The translations under genes and the position numbers were made by a program. From NCBI GenBank assembly GCA_951230915.1, contig OX579638.1, positions 28,228,696 through 28,292,695 of the forward strand: a stretch of DNA of 64,000 nucleotides, read 5' to 3'. The stretch's first letter is position 1, and the number at the start of each line of letters is the position of its first letter. Source of the stretch: Antitrichia curtipendula (taxonomy: Eukaryota > Streptophyta > Bryopsida > Hypnales > Leucodontaceae). The notes beneath the pieces are model-generated. The model saw only the letters and a list, made by a program, of their open reading frames with translations. It had not been told where the DNA came from and ran no database searches. Of the stretch, positions 25,261-38,526 are shown in pieces.

Positions 25261-25485
25261 GATAGTTATAATAATTTAGATCCTTTTTAATAAAACTTCT
25301 TTTTCGGAACAACTCATCTATTCTTTTTATTTGGGTGCAAATGAAAGGATAAAATCATTGCAAAAAGAAAGGTAAGTGAGACCATTCAAATTCTGAAATG
25401 TACACCACTAATATAAATTTATCTACAATGGGCTCACTTACTTTATGACCTTGCCCAAGCCAGGAGTGATAGGACTCTTCCATTT

Positions 25486-25888
25486 ATAGTAGAACCACCC
25501 ATTATCAACCACTTAAGCAATCTGTGCATGTTTTGGAGCAATGTAAGACATGTAAATTTTCTGCCATGTAGGAAGATAGAAATCAAAGGGATTGCAAAGT
25601 TTTTTTTTGTAATTTTATGCCTTGAATTGAAATTACTATGAATTTTGGAAGTCAGCAACTGGTCCAAACCTATAGCTGACATGTAGAGTCTTCCAATGTC
25701 GATCATTGAAGAATTATTTTATATTCACTGCTTTGGGACATGTGTCATGACTTGATTAGTCTTAACTTTGAAAAGGAGAAAAAACACATTGAAAGCTTTG
25801 GTTGAAAATTTATTGCAATCTTGGTTGGAAATAGTACACCCTATAGGTTTGGGATGGGTCCCTGGTCGACAATGGGTGGTTCTACCAT
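25486..25888. mobile_element. MITE with 26-bp imperfect inverted ends
   Basis: The left end contains GTAGAACCACCCATTATC (within 25486-25511) and the right end its inverse, GACAATGGGTGGTTCTACC (within 25863-25888); 22 of 26 positions pair. Part of the interior recurs inverted at 30200-30330, and the left end recurs with changes at about 29846, so this is a small family. Confidence 0.55.
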
Positions 25889-28130
25889 AGCCCTCACAAT
25901 TTCAATATGAGTGTACCTAGTGTGGCACAGTCTTATAAAAATGCCACACATTAGAGTTAATTGTAAAGTGTTTGCAATGATGGACCAAGAGCTGGAGTTT
26001 GAGGAAATTCAAGATAAAACTCCTTGTAGCACCTAAGTTGGTTTGATGGAGTTTGGTGTTGTATTTTTTTATATTATTTTTAGTTAAACCTTCTTCTAAC
26101 TAACATCCTTTCTACAAACTAAAGTTCACTTTACAATTAACTCTATTATTACAGTGACAAACAAAATTGAGTACAAAGTTGAAACGTTTTCATTCAAACA
26201 GCTATACCATAAGTATCAATGGACAAAGTCCTAAAGTAGATATATAGAGGTTTGAAGAAAAAGTTAGTTGTGATTTGAAAGAAAATCAACTTCAAAGTTA
26301 GCTTTGTCTAAAATTCAGTTTTGTTCAATTTGATTTGGAATTACTTTATCTTTTTCCAATTATTTTTTTAAAATTCTAAAAAAGCTTTTTGTGCCTTGGT
26401 ATTTGTTATACATATAAATAAATAAAAACTAACATTTATAAAATTTAAAAATCAACAATTTAACCAACATGCAAATGATGTTGATTCTTACAATATTTGA
26501 TTTAAAAAAAAATTGAGAGCATGAAATAGCATTAGCCATTGTAGAAAAATTACAAATTGCAATATAAACCATTGTTACATCTTGATGCCCTTGCATTTGA
26601 AATATTTGTTGAATTGGGCAATGTGTTCAATTTATATTTCACAACTGTACAATGCTTTTTTAGGTTCAATTTGTTTGTCCAAAGACTAGAGTTCATGATG
26701 CTCATAACTGATATCAACAAATCAAAAAAAATTATCATTGTCAATATCATCAAAAAGTTGAACAGTGCCAAAAATTACACTGACCTTCCTAAAATTAGCA
26801 ATTGTTTTTTGCTATAACTTTTGAGGATAGAACTCAATGAACTTGAATTTTCTATTAGAGATGGCTAACTTGATTGTAATCAAATCCATTATTCTTAAGA
26901 AATTAAAAAAAATCATTTTATATTTTAAAGTCAATATTGCTAATTTGTTACACTTTGAGGTTTAGAGGTTTTTAGTATTAGGGAGTATTCAAAATTAATG
27001 ATCTAAAATTGAAATTTATATAGACTATTTTCACAATAGGGAGACATGTGTCTACCAAAGGGAATCTAAAAATACGTTATTTCATGGTTTCATAGTACTC
27101 TGTACTCCTAATACTGAGCACATAACCTCCATTTTTGGCAAAAAGTTACAAAAATTGAATAGATTTTTTTGCAACTACCCCCAAGGACATGCAAAGTGCT
27201 ATTAATGATCACATCATTGGCCAAATTTGGAACGCAAAGTGCATCGGTAACCATGATTCGCTAGAGCTTCTATAATTTTTTGTGCTTTTGAAGCAATTAC
27301 ATTCTTTGTCCAATGTCTAAATTTGAATCTTTTTTGTATCCATTAAAAATAATTTTTATTGTGCTTCCAATAATAAGAATACCAAGTTCTAATTACAAAG
27401 CAGTGAAAAGTTAGAGTAATATTTGGTGGTACAAATTATTGGGTGCATTGAGATGACCTTAGGATACACTTCCATGTCCGGTGAAGTTGGCAAACTCCCA
27501 GGTCATTTTTTGGAGTCGGTAATGCCTTTGTTGACATCAACAATTTCAACAATTGATGGACATAGCTTCTATGTGAGTAGGGGAGAAAACAAATGAAGGA
27601 GTAAGATTGCCTTGTACTGTAGTAAAACTTCGCAATCAAATATTTATAAGAGACAAATAATTTATAGAAAAAAAATTTAAGTAAAAAGACTACAAATATT
27701 AAAAAATTAAAATTAAAAAACAAACATGTATGTATATAATCAATTAATAAATAATAAATGAATAAATAATGTACTTGTATTTCTTTAATAAAAAGGTAAA
27801 TGTACATGTATATAACAATAAAAAAAACATGCATATAAAAATATGAATTCATGCAGGGGGTATTCAAGAGTTGTGATTAGTCTTCATCCATTTATCAATA
27901 TCCATCATTTCGTCTCCAGTCACATCTTGAGTCAGTCCTGCTCCCTGATTTTGAGCTGGAATTTTTTTTTAAACAATCTCAAGAGCCTTAAACCCAAACT
28001 ACCGACACTCAGTAGCCTTCAATCATGGCCACTGCCTTGCCTTCATGCACCTTCATCATCACATTTTAATTGAGCCTCCACTTGAGTGTCCATTTAGCTA
28101 CTGATGAAGTCGGTTGGGCGTGGAACATTT
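25889..28130. other. AT-rich intergenic DNA, no gene
   Basis: Only short, biased ORFs. The longest, about 140 codons near 27436-27867 (-), is Phe/Tyr/Leu-rich because of AT richness and is not credible as a gene. Confidence 0.45.
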
Positions 28131-28264
28131 TTTTTTTTTTTTTTTGACACGAATAAAGGAGTAAACTTTATTGTAAGGAAAAGGGAAAAACAAACGCCCA
28201 GCCGCAAGCAGCCTGGGCAGCACAAAAAGCACAGTCAATGGAAAAATTAAACTAAGTTAGTGGA
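28131..28264 (-). mobile_element. SINE-like or truncated LINE insertion with poly(A) tail
   Basis: Read on the minus strand, about 120 bp end in an ACAATAAAG-type signal and a poly(A) tract (T run at 28128-28145 on the plus strand). It is flanked by a 12-bp direct repeat CGTGGAACATTT at 28119-28130 and 28265-28276, the signature of target-primed reverse transcription. It is too short to say which family. Confidence 0.65.
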
Positions 28265-28370
28265 CGTGGAACATTTCACACCATCTACTATAGAGTCAAG
28301 GCAGTGGCAGTGCATGCTACTAAATGTTATAATTATACTTCATGCATCAAAATCAGAGAAAGGGGTTGCC

Positions 28371-28942
28371 TTAAATTGTCAAGTCCCAAGGTCTTTCTCC
28401 CATCAAAGATCACTCAAAACTGCCATTTTTATCGCAAAGAGCAAAAAACTTTAAAATTTTGGTATTTTTTTTGCATATCTAACCACTAAATCCTCAATTA
28501 GATTAGTGTAAGAATGCATGGAAAAAATTTCAAAACAGACTTTGACAACGTAGATTGCAAGATATTTGCATTTAAAGTGAAGAAAACAAGTTTTTTTCAA
28601 GAAGATGCTTAGATTGCCCCCAAAACAAGATTGTCCATGACTTTCTCATCATTAGTCCAAATAGAATAAATTAAAGCTTTAGATGTAGACCAAAAATATC
28701 ATATTGGAGAAAAAAATTCAAAATTCAAAAAAATTCATTTTTTTGTGATTTTTTGGGGGCTGCCCCTTGAGTTGCTTTTTGGACTTAGGGTGGCATAATT
28801 TTTGCTCCCGGGCATCAAGTGAAATAAAAATTATATTCTCGTAAAGCTAATCTAATTTACTATCATGTCAAAATTGAAATCACACAAGCCTATCCAAAAT
28901 CCCAAAAGTCCCCCATAGGGACTTTGGAACTTTAGGGGTTAA
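28371..28942. mobile_element. piggyBac-like MITE, 572 bp, one end decayed
   Basis: The right end reads CTTTAGGGGTTAA. The left end (TTAAATTGTCAAG) has lost the CCCC. The interior matches 20642-21206 in the same order and length. Confidence 0.6.
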
Positions 28943-29080
28943 TATTTCAAAGTTTTCCGATTCTAACCACACAGTGGACATTCGGCCTTGGCACCTCGTA
29001 AGACCATTGCCACTATTTCACTATAAGAAGGCTTGGCCCTGTAAACAGCATGCCCTACCTTGATTTCATCCTCCAGTGTT

Positions 29081-29460
29081 TAAGGTAGCCGACCTCATTC
29101 CGACCATGGACCTATTTTTGTTATATAGATTACTCTTTTTCCAATCAGCAAGAGAAAAGTAGTGATTAATTGTGGAACAGTTCCCAATGTAATCGTGGCG
29201 CGTTACAATTGGCTGCAATCTTGGTTGATTTTGCAACCGACTTGTGGTTGGAAATGGGAAGACCTATGTGACAAGAATAGGTCAAATAGAATCCTCAACT
29301 CAAATTCATAGTAATTATGTTTTGAGAAATAAAATTCTGAAAAAAATATGGATTCATTCTAAACTCTATTTCTGTAAATAGGAAAATGTCTCCACTCAAG
29401 AAATTTGTGCTCCAAATATGCGAAATTGCTTAAATGGTCGGAATGAGGTCGGCTACCTTA
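29081..29460. mobile_element. MITE with perfect 27-bp inverted ends and TA duplication
   Basis: The left end 29081-29107 begins TAAGGTAGCCGACCTCATTC. The right end 29434-29460 is its exact reverse complement. If TA is taken as the target duplication, the element starts AGGTAGCC, fitting a Tc1/mariner-like MITE of about 380 bp. The perfect ends suggest a fairly recent insertion. Confidence 0.75.
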
Positions 29461-30399
29461 TATGCTAACTTCCGAACTCACCCTAGGCCCCCTTGAAAAT
29501 CAAGCACTAAATGCCATCATGCCATGCTTGCTCAATTTGACTTAACTGCTTGAATTCTAGAAAGCATTCCATCTTGTCAATATTTTGTTTCTTGTTTAGA
29601 AGTCCAAATTTGTAATTGAACACTGGCTCCGGAACTCAATACAATGTGTAGTAACTCCCGTGCATCAAACAATAATCTAATTTTAGCACTTGCTTTGATT
29701 AAATTCAACTCTTGCTAGGCTCCACGACACTAGGCATGAGCGGGGAATCAACCCTACTCGTCTCACCTATTGAAATAATGTAATGAGTGAGGTAATGAGC
29801 CCGGCAAAGTGGCTTTGGTGCACCATTTTGGCCATGTATGGTAGAACTACCTATTACCAACTAGGACTCCATCGGCAATCAATAGGGTGTGTGAATTTCA
29901 GTAGAGGGCGGAATTGATTTCCGTGACTGGTTTTTGGATGGTTATAATAAGGTTCAAAGTTTGACAGCTTGAGTAATGTCAATAGCAAGACAAGACATGA
30001 TGGCTAAGTGTTACAAAAATTATAGCATGACATATTGGAAATGGCCGGGCATGTCATAACACATGTCCTTGGTTTTTGAATAAACTTTCTTGGTTGTGTT
30101 AGCATTGAGGGCATGGAAGTGTCATAATATATGTCTCTAATTTTGGATGTTCAAGTCAGCAAGAAGTACTCTCATAATGAGCAATTGTATAAGACCTATA
30201 TATTGGATATAGGTTTAGGTCAACTTTTGACTTTTGAAACTTCAAGTAATTTGAATTCAAAGAAAAAAAAAAAAAAATATGTAATGCCTGTCATTTCTAT
30301 CTTTTTGGAGGGCAAAAAATTTACAGTACCTTCTATTGCTTCAGAATCGCTTTACTTCTCAAGGCTCGTGGCCTTTGGGGATTTGAAAACATCATTGCT
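29461..30399. other. Intergenic with a partial MITE relic
   Basis: 29846-30340 carries one end and part of the interior of the family seen at 25486-25888. The rest is anonymous AT-rich DNA. No gene. Confidence 0.4.
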
Positions 30400-31462
30400 T
30401 TTGAAGTGTTATAGTTCAAAATGTCAATAAGGTATAAAAATCTCAACCATACATTCTTGAAGTGTACATGTTGTAGATGATGTGAATCAAATTTGGAGTC
30501 ATTTGACAAAGTAGATTGCAAGATTGTAATGTTCTTGTGTAGAAAAAAGATGTTGAAATTTTCCTAGCAACACATTTTGAGGTGAAATTTAGTTTCTAAA
30601 CCTATTCAAATGAAAATAATTTAAGTTGTAAAGTGATTCAAAACTAGTATACAATGGTGAAAAAAATATCATTGAATTGACTCACTTTGTCTACAAAGTG
30701 GCTTTGAAATGTCAAAAAGTAACAAGTAAAATTTGAAATAAATATATCTAAGGTTGAACCTCTTACTACTAAAGTAGACGTATCCATTTTCACCCTTGCA
30801 CCCAATTTTGTCCTCATGTCTAAAAGGAGTACACTCTTGAAAGAAAATATGCACCACTTGTACACAAGGGAAGAATTTTCAAAGTGACGAGAATGGATAC
30901 GTGTACCTTAAAAATGCTTCTCAGTCCCTCATAATTTCTTGGATTGAGATGAAATCTTATTTATATAAACTACACTAGTATGCGCAACTTATCCATTTTT
31001 TATTTATTGGAAACGGGCATTGTATGAAGAGGAAACAAGTTGTTGAAGTTCACTGTAATCCTAAAATGACGGGATTTTGAATTTCGAATTGTTCCCAAAC
31101 ATTTAAAACAACTTGAGTTGACATGAAAATTGTACCGTAATAACTAGACTTCACAGGAAAACACAACCCAATAAATCATGTTGAAAACAAACTTTGGATG
31201 AAGGAGATACAAGCCCCCCAAAGTTACAGCCATCAAATACAGTTTGGCGTACCTCTGAACTTCGATTGGCTTACAAAAAAATCAATAAATATTCAATTGA
31301 TCTAAATTTTTTTTACCACACAAACTAGAAGAGAGAGCATAAATTTCCCAACAAGTTTTTATTGAATTCAAACATCAGATGCAAAAGTTACATCACTTTG
31401 AATTGGACTTGAAACTATGTTCACGAGGACACTTTGGGTCCCCTTGGGTGGTGAGGGGTTAA
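30400..31462. mobile_element. TTAACCC-type element, about 1.06 kb, reverse orientation
   Basis: The right end is GTGAGGGGTTAA at 31451-31462. Its interior, read in reverse, matches 32873-33790 over long stretches (for example CAATAAAAACTTGTTGG and CTTCTAGTTTGTGTGG). The left boundary is approximate, set where similarity ends. Confidence 0.5.
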
Positions 31463-32872
31463 GTGACTGACTAAAGGTTGCTATTATGTGAGCACATGAG
31501 TGTGAGCCCATGAGCCTAGAATACTACACACCTATGTTATAGGTGTATATACTAATAGAAACCGTCTACGATTACAAGGTATATATGCTACAAATACCTA
31601 TATTATAGATGTCTATGATACATACACCTTCTACAGTGCGTGGTGTCTATATTACAGATACCTATATTATAGGCTCAATGCTCACAAGCTCGCATTCTTG
31701 GGCTCAACATACTTGCACTGTTGATGATTGATTATTGATGGTTCTGTGTAGACATGCTCATCTCATTCTCATTGTAAGTGAACGATGGATGTGATCATCA
31801 TCATCCAAATGAATGTTTTTCAGCAGCTGCAAATCTGCCAGGAATCCCCCCGCCACACCTTGCCTTCCCTCACCTCGACGCACACAGATTGCAGCCCATG
31901 CTGTCCCCCCCGCGAGCCCCTTTTCAGTCCCCGATTGAGAGGGCACGTGGGTTTTGCAGGGGGGTTGATGAACTATATAAACGACAGAAAGCTTCAGTAC
32001 TCGTCGCAAAAGTACCCACCTCAGTCTGCGATCAACGTACTGCAGACAGGCTGTGGACATCATGTGACTGATCTGACTACCTCACTGAAAGCCCCCTGCG
32101 GAACTTGGACCGCGACGACAGTCCTTGTTTCAAATCCTGAGGCATCTGTGTCCCGCTGATTTCGCTTTACAGACCAATTGGTGAGCTTAAAGGGTACGTA
32201 CTTGTATTCATGCCAGGGCCAACTCACTGTTTGGTCGGGAGACTCGGGACGCGAGCCTCCTGGCCACGGCCACCCGCCACCGGGGAAATCGGACGGGTGA
32301 GGTATCCGTGAGGAAACAAAGAAGGGGCATGGCATGTAACTTACATTTGTTTATTGATGAGGCAGGGGTCCCTTTTGCATCCTTGAAAAGGGTACGGACT
32401 ATGGAGCCTTGCAGAGAACCAAAATGGCAGTCTTACAGGGCTCCTCAATGAACTCCAGTCCTTTAAATTATATTGAAAGTCTCTCTCTCTGGCATTTAGG
32501 GAGGCACGATACCTTTCCCTGTCAGCGTGGGGAGGACCGTTGCCTAGTTATATAATGTTATGCATTAAGTGGCAATGGGCTAGGAGGTGGATTTTCTTGT
32601 GTTTGGGGCGGTGGATTTTTTATGTCGAGTGGTGGGCATTGGGATTGTTTGTACAACTAGTGACCTTGTAAGGAGGCTGCAAACAAGAGCGGCTTGATAA
32701 ATGACAAGAAATTCTTTCTATATAGGATGAAATCCACATAATTTTGGGTGAAGGGAGGAGGTCTTGCACAATAGTTTGACCTCCAACGAGACTTCTAACG
32801 AATGTTTTTTTTTTTTTTTTGAAGTAGACAATTTATAGAAGATATCCAAAAGGATGATTTCTACATACAAAA
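31463..32872. other. Intergenic, with a GC-rich island
   Basis: 31520-31680 holds short palindromic words (ACCTATATTATAGG-like). About 31820-32330 is GC-rich, unlike its surroundings, and includes a promoter-like site. A poly(T) run lies at about 32804-32820. No complete coding frame recognised. Confidence 0.4.
31944..31982 (+). promoter_or_regulatory. Candidate promoter: G-box and TATA box
   Basis: CACGTG at 31944-31949 is followed 24 bp later by CTATATAAAC at 31973-31982, a classical plant core arrangement. Transcription would begin near 32010 in a GC-rich stretch. No coding exon is identified downstream, so it may be a relic of a moved or broken gene. Confidence 0.3.
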
Positions 32873-33799
32873 GTAACCCCTGAGCGCCTCAAGGGACCAC
32901 AAGTGTCCTAACATAGTCTAAAAGTCCAATTCAAAGTGTTGTAACTTTTGTATATGATGTCCAAATTCAATAAAAACTTGTTGGAAATTTTGTGTTCTTT
33001 CTTCTAGTTTGTGTGGTAAAATTTGCAAATCAATCCAAGATGCATTGGTTTTTTGAAAGTCATTTGAAGTTCACAAGTTCAAATTTGAGTTTCCCAAATT
33101 GCATTTGTTGGTTGCAACTTGGGGAAGGGTTGTATTTCCTTCATCCAATGTTTGTTTTCAATGTAATTTGTTGGATTATGTACCCCTTGAAGTCTAGCTA
33201 TTGCGGTACAATTTTCATGTAGATCCAAGTTGTTTGGATATTTGGGAGCAGTTCAAAGTTCAAAGTCCTAACATTCTTGGATTATGAAGAACTTTGGCGA
33301 CTTGTTTCTTCTTCATAAAATGCTCGTTTCCAATAATTGTTCTTGGAAAAGTTGCGCATATTAGTCTAGTTTGTGTGGATAAAATTTCATTTCAATCTAA
33401 GAAGTCATGAGTGACTGAAAAGCATTTGAATAGGACGTTTAGCTTTTGATGTATTCTTTGCAACTTTATTTTGACATTTTTTGACATTTTGAAACCATTT
33501 TGTAGATACAATGAGTCAATGAAATGATACTTTCTTTTCACCGATGTATTTGTATGTTGTTTTGAATCACTTTATAGTTTAAAGTATTTTCATTTGAGTA
33601 GGTTTTGAAATTGAATTTCACCTCCAAAGGAATTGCTAGGAAAATTTCAAAATCCTTTTTCAACACTAAAACAATATAATCTTGCAATCTAAGTGGCAAA
33701 GTGATTCCAAATTTGATTCCACGTCATCTACAACACAAACACTACAAGATTGTATGATTGAGATTCCTATACCTAAGTGATGTTTAGACCTATAACACT
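32873..33799. mobile_element. TTAACCC-type element, partial, forward
   Basis: Begins GTAACCCCTGAG (first base of TTAA altered). It is the forward relative of 30400-31462 and runs directly into the next element at 33800, so its right end is unclear. Confidence 0.5.
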
Positions 33800-34687
33800 T
33801 TAACCCTTTAGTGACCGGTCGACCACTTTGTGGTTGATTTTGGGACTCTTGGTCTGATGCTATTCAAAATACATTTGATCACAAAAAACTCAAAGAGTAA
33901 CGCAATTAGAGTGTCTTCATGCGCTTCAAACAAAACCAATTTTAAGGGAATTGGAGCATTGATGAATTAGCTATGAGGTTGCAAACTCAAATGGCTTGGA
34001 CCTTCAAATGGGAAGTGTTCAGCAAAAATACAAAAAAATGTCAACCAAATTGTGAGATTTTTTTGTAACTTGATGTCTTGACAAGGCATAAGTGTTTCTT
34101 TGTAATCTCATGAATGCCCAAAGTAAACTTATGCATGGGTATTTATGTACCGCAAATTCTAAAGGATCATTGAAATCATTGATTTTTGAGAATTAAGGAA
34201 AGCAACTCAAACTCCAACAAGACTCTAGAAGCAAACATGATGTAGAGGTACATTTCACTTTCTTCAATGTACCAAATCTGCACATTTTAGAAGGGTATTC
34301 ACATTGATGACCACAAATGACCATTTTTTGCGAACTTCAAAAATTTGTAACTAATTTCACAAAGTTTGAAAAAATATGAAACGACTTGAGTTAGATGACT
34401 ATTCTACTTGTCTTTTGTGGAAAATTTACTAAAAAATATTAAAAGATGTTTCACCTCCCCAAAATTCAATTTTAGCCCTTAAAAGGTTCATTAATGGATC
34501 TTCTACCTTATTTATTGAGATTTGTACCGTTGGATGAGTTTGATTTTTTGTTAGGTTGAAGAATCTCCCTTATGAAAACACCTTATATGGTTTGATCTAA
34601 GACTACATCTTCAGAGTGGCCACAAAGTTCACTTTCTTGAAAAACTACGCCCGCCCTCCAAATCAACCATGGTCACTAAAGGGTTAA
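33800..34687. mobile_element. piggyBac-like MITE, 888 bp, 17-bp perfect ends
   Basis: Starts TTAACCCTTTAGTGACC and ends with its exact inverse GGTCACTAAAGGGTTAA. The interior has no long frame. A fragment of the same family appears near 21830-22020. Confidence 0.7.
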
Positions 34688-35361
34688 CCCGTAAATTCCT
34701 AAGCCTTTTTAAGTGTATTTTTCCTAGGAAAAGGAACATGAACTTATAGTTATTCTTGATGAAGTAAGCTATTGTTTTTTCCAAAATCTACCCATACAGA
34801 TGTTTAAAGAACTTGCTTATTAGTAAGCATACCAATTTTGAGTGCAAAATTGCATAGGACTTGTGAGATTATAACAAGAGAAATGTATGTTTTTTTAATT
34901 TTTAGTATGTTGCCCCGCCCCATAATGTTTCAAAAATGTGCACATAAGAGTTTTGGGGGATTGGAAGTGGCATGAACAACTACAAATAATGCTAGCATAC
35001 TAAAATGCACTTTCAAAAAACTTAATTTCACATGAAAAGCTATCAAATTCACTATACAATCCACCTTGCAATTGTTGTAATGCAATTTTTTTTTATAAAT
35101 AGAAGATCGCAAATAACTCCAAATTGACATTTTCATGTTTACATTTTCAATGGTGAAAATCATGAAAATACTTCACTCTTTCCGTTGGGACCATTTTCAA
35201 AGCAAATGGATATGTACAGTTTTGTAGATCTCAAATCAAGTGAAATTGGCAAACTTTGCTTAAAGTCAAGAAATTGAGTAAAATTTGTAAACTTTATTCT
35301 TCACTAATGGTATGTTTATGCCTTTGAGATAAAATCATTTACATTAAGAATTTTATCTACT
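34688..35361. other. AT-rich spacer between elements
   Basis: No gene or repeat recognised. Confidence 0.4.
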
Positions 35362-36298
35362 TTAACCCCTAAACGTCCAAACTGCCTTTTTTGGCAACAT
35401 AGCGATTTTGGGCAGCTCATTGTGTATGGAGTTTTAATTGTTTTTTGCTGAAATTTTCACACAATATGGGGACGAGGTTTGTCTTTAAGACCCAACAATT
35501 TTAATAACTTTTGAATTCATTGTTCAAAAGTTATTGCATGATTTGTAATTTTCAATGCTCGACGGGCAGCCCAAAATAAAATCTAAAAAATCTAAAAAAA
35601 AACTTTTTTCAAACATAAAAATTTGAAATTGGCTCTTTAGATTTATATATACTTGGAAAGCTTTGAATCATTCCATTTTGATTTATGAGTTGAAAGTTAT
35701 GAGGTGCTCTAGTTTGCGGGTAGTTATAGACTCCCTACTCAAAAATAAACTTTGGAGTCCTTAATTTAACTCAATATTTAATATATTTTGAAAAAAAAGA
35801 AGCATATAATGTTTATTACTATATTACCACCGTTGGGATTAGAATTTTTCAATTTTATAATTAAATTCTTAACAATTTAGTGTTTTGAATCATTTTCTAC
35901 TTCTTTCTACTTGCTATACTTTTTCTATATGTTGTACAACTCCAAATGCTCTAAATTTTTTTAAGCATGTAGCCAACTTGCCTTGAAGAATGAATCCAAA
36001 GAAGCACAATCATTTTGGAGATTTTTTCATACAAATGTGACCTTGTGAAGTGCAGCTGCCCGTATTTTTACAGGGCTAGAAAAATGAGTTTTGTCACTTC
36101 AAACGTTAAAATCTTGCAATCTACATGGTGAAAAATTCTGAATTTTTTTCCACATATTTCCAAACTAGTTTACTACAAGATCCTACGGTTACTTGGTCCA
36201 AAAATGTTTTTTTTTATCTAAAATTTGGTGCTTGTATCAGAAATGGCCGTTTTGGACTGTTTTTGGTGAAAACATAGTCTCCGACGTTTAGGGGTTAA
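35362..36298. mobile_element. piggyBac-like MITE, 937 bp, 16-bp perfect ends
   Basis: Starts TTAACCCCTAAACGTC and ends GACGTTTAGGGGTTAA. The interior matches 36646-37602 nearly end to end in the same orientation. Confidence 0.8.
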
Positions 36299-36645
36299 GT
36301 ATGAAAATATAAAATTCAGTTCACAACTTATTGCATTTACTTTTGTAACTAGGCCTCCAATCTAAGGTACATGAGTCTTTTCAAGACACTTTGCCAGTTG
36401 GAGGCACCTAAGAATGGTTCCATAACAATCATGCTTTTAATAAAAATGGACATTCTTGAATAATTGAGAGTTGGACAACAATAGTGGGAGTAGTGGACAC
36501 AATCAAAGTTTGAGAGGCAATAATGGAGCAAGTTAGTATCTGCAACATGAACTTTTAACTTTTGGGTTTTAAAACAATACAAAAAGTGATTGTAAGTATG
36601 TTTCATCTAAAAAATTGACTTTTTCTAAGTTCAAAAAATGATCCT

Positions 36646-37602
36646 TTAACCCCTAAAGAACCAAAGTGCGTTTTTTTGGCAACATAGCAATTTTGGGCAG
36701 CTCTATGAATGGAGTTTTTATTTTCTTTCTTTGAATTTTTAACACAACACTTTTTCGAGGAGTAGATTCAAGGCCCTATACTTTTCATAACTTTTGACTA
36801 CACTGTCAAAAAGTTATTGAATCATATGTAGTTTTTAGTTTTCATTGCTCGGTAAGTAGCCCAAACAACAAAAAGGAACTTATTTAAAAATCACTTTTTT
36901 GAAATTAAAAACTTGAAATTGGTTTCTTAGATTTCCATATACATGAAAAACTTTGAATCATTCCATTTTGATTAATGAGATGAAAGTTATAAGGAGTTTT
37001 AGTTGAGGGTAGTTTACAAGTAGTTATGAAACCTCTATTCTAAGACAAACTTTGAAGTTATTTATTTTACTTATTTTTTAAAATTTTGAAAAAAATAAAA
37101 TTATTAGTTTTAGATTGTTTATTACAACATTGAAACCATCGGAATTTTCATTTTTCAATTCCATAAATAAATGGTTAACAATTTAGTATTTTGAATCATT
37201 CTCTACTTCTTTCTACTTACTATTTTTTTTCTATATGTTGTACAATTCAAAATGATCTAAAATTTTTCAAGCATGTAGCCAACTTGCTTTGAAAAATGAA
37301 TCCAAAGAGTTACAACCATTTTGGAACTTTTTTATAAAGATCTGACCTTGTGAAGTGCAGCTGCCCGTTTTTTTGCAGGGGCAAAAAAAGGATTTTTGTC
37401 ACTTCAAATGCTAATATCTTGCAATCTACACGGCGAATTTTTTTGAAATTTTCTCCACATCTTCTTGAACCAATGTACTATAAGATCCTATGGTTACATT
37501 TATCCAATTTTTTTTTTTTTTCTAAAATTTGGTACTTGTATTAGAAATGATAGTTTGGGAGCATTTTTGATGAAAACTTAGTAAAAAATCTTTAGGGGTT
37601 AA
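36646..37602. mobile_element. piggyBac-like MITE, 957 bp
   Basis: Starts TTAACCCCTAAAG and ends CTTTAGGGGTTAA. It is a second, diverged copy of 35362-36298, inserted about 350 bp away in the same orientation. Confidence 0.8.
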
Positions 37603-37878
37603 AAAAAACTTCAATAAATTATATAAATACATAAATATATCTTTATAGTTATTTTCACATTCCAAAATTTTAATTGAAGTCACTAATATTTTATTCACAG
37701 TATCTTGATTTTTCTTAAATTTCAAGAACTTAATTTGAAAATTTGGATTCAAAATTTATTATTGAATGTGGATTAGTGCAATAATTGATCTAAGTATATA
37801 ATATAAGATATGGATTAAAGTATACATATATTGTTTGATAACCATCACTATTGTCTGAATTTCTTCTTCCAAAAATTA

Positions 37879-38526
37879 TTAACCCCTAAAGTCTCAATGT
37901 CCCCTCAAGCTACAAAATAGATTTCTTACAGGCTCCTATGATTTCAATATTTGTTGTGGTTTAATTTCTGAACCTTTTTGAAAAGAGAGAAAAACATATT
38001 AAATTTTTGGAAATATAAATTTTATTTTAATCAATGTCCAAGAACAAAAGTTTATGGCATGAAAAGCCCAAATTTTAGTTTGGCAAGAATAAAAATCCCA
38101 ATAAAAATTTAAAATAATTTTACAAAGAAATTGATTTTCATGGACTGTATTTTTTATCTACAAGGATAGCTTTGATTCATTCCATAATTGGATTTGTTGT
38201 GCAAAAGTTAATTAAGGGTAATCTTGTTTTTTGGGCATTTAGAACATCTTCTTGAAAAAATAGCTTGTAGGGCTCATTTTGAAATTCAATTTTCATATTA
38301 GAAAAGGAAAAGTTTCACAAGGTTGCAATACCTTGCAATTTGAGTGGTCAAAGTTTATGAAATTTCTTTCACATATTCTTACACTATTCTAATATAAGAG
38401 CATACATTATGATATGCAAAAAGCCTTTAAAGTATTGAAATTAATTTTTTTTCTTTCTGTTTGCAATAGAAATGATAGTTTTGAGTGGTTTTTGATAGAA
38501 TAAAGGTCTTTGGACTTTAGGGGTTA
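37879..38526. mobile_element. piggyBac-like MITE, 648 bp
   Basis: Starts TTAACCCCTAAAGTC and ends GACTTTAGGGGTTAA. The interior, inverted, is related to 20642-21206 and 28371-28942. Confidence 0.75.

Noticed and set aside
27436..27867. 143-aa Phe/Tyr-rich ORF (-)
   Set aside because: Composition reflects AT-rich DNA; no motif or splice context.
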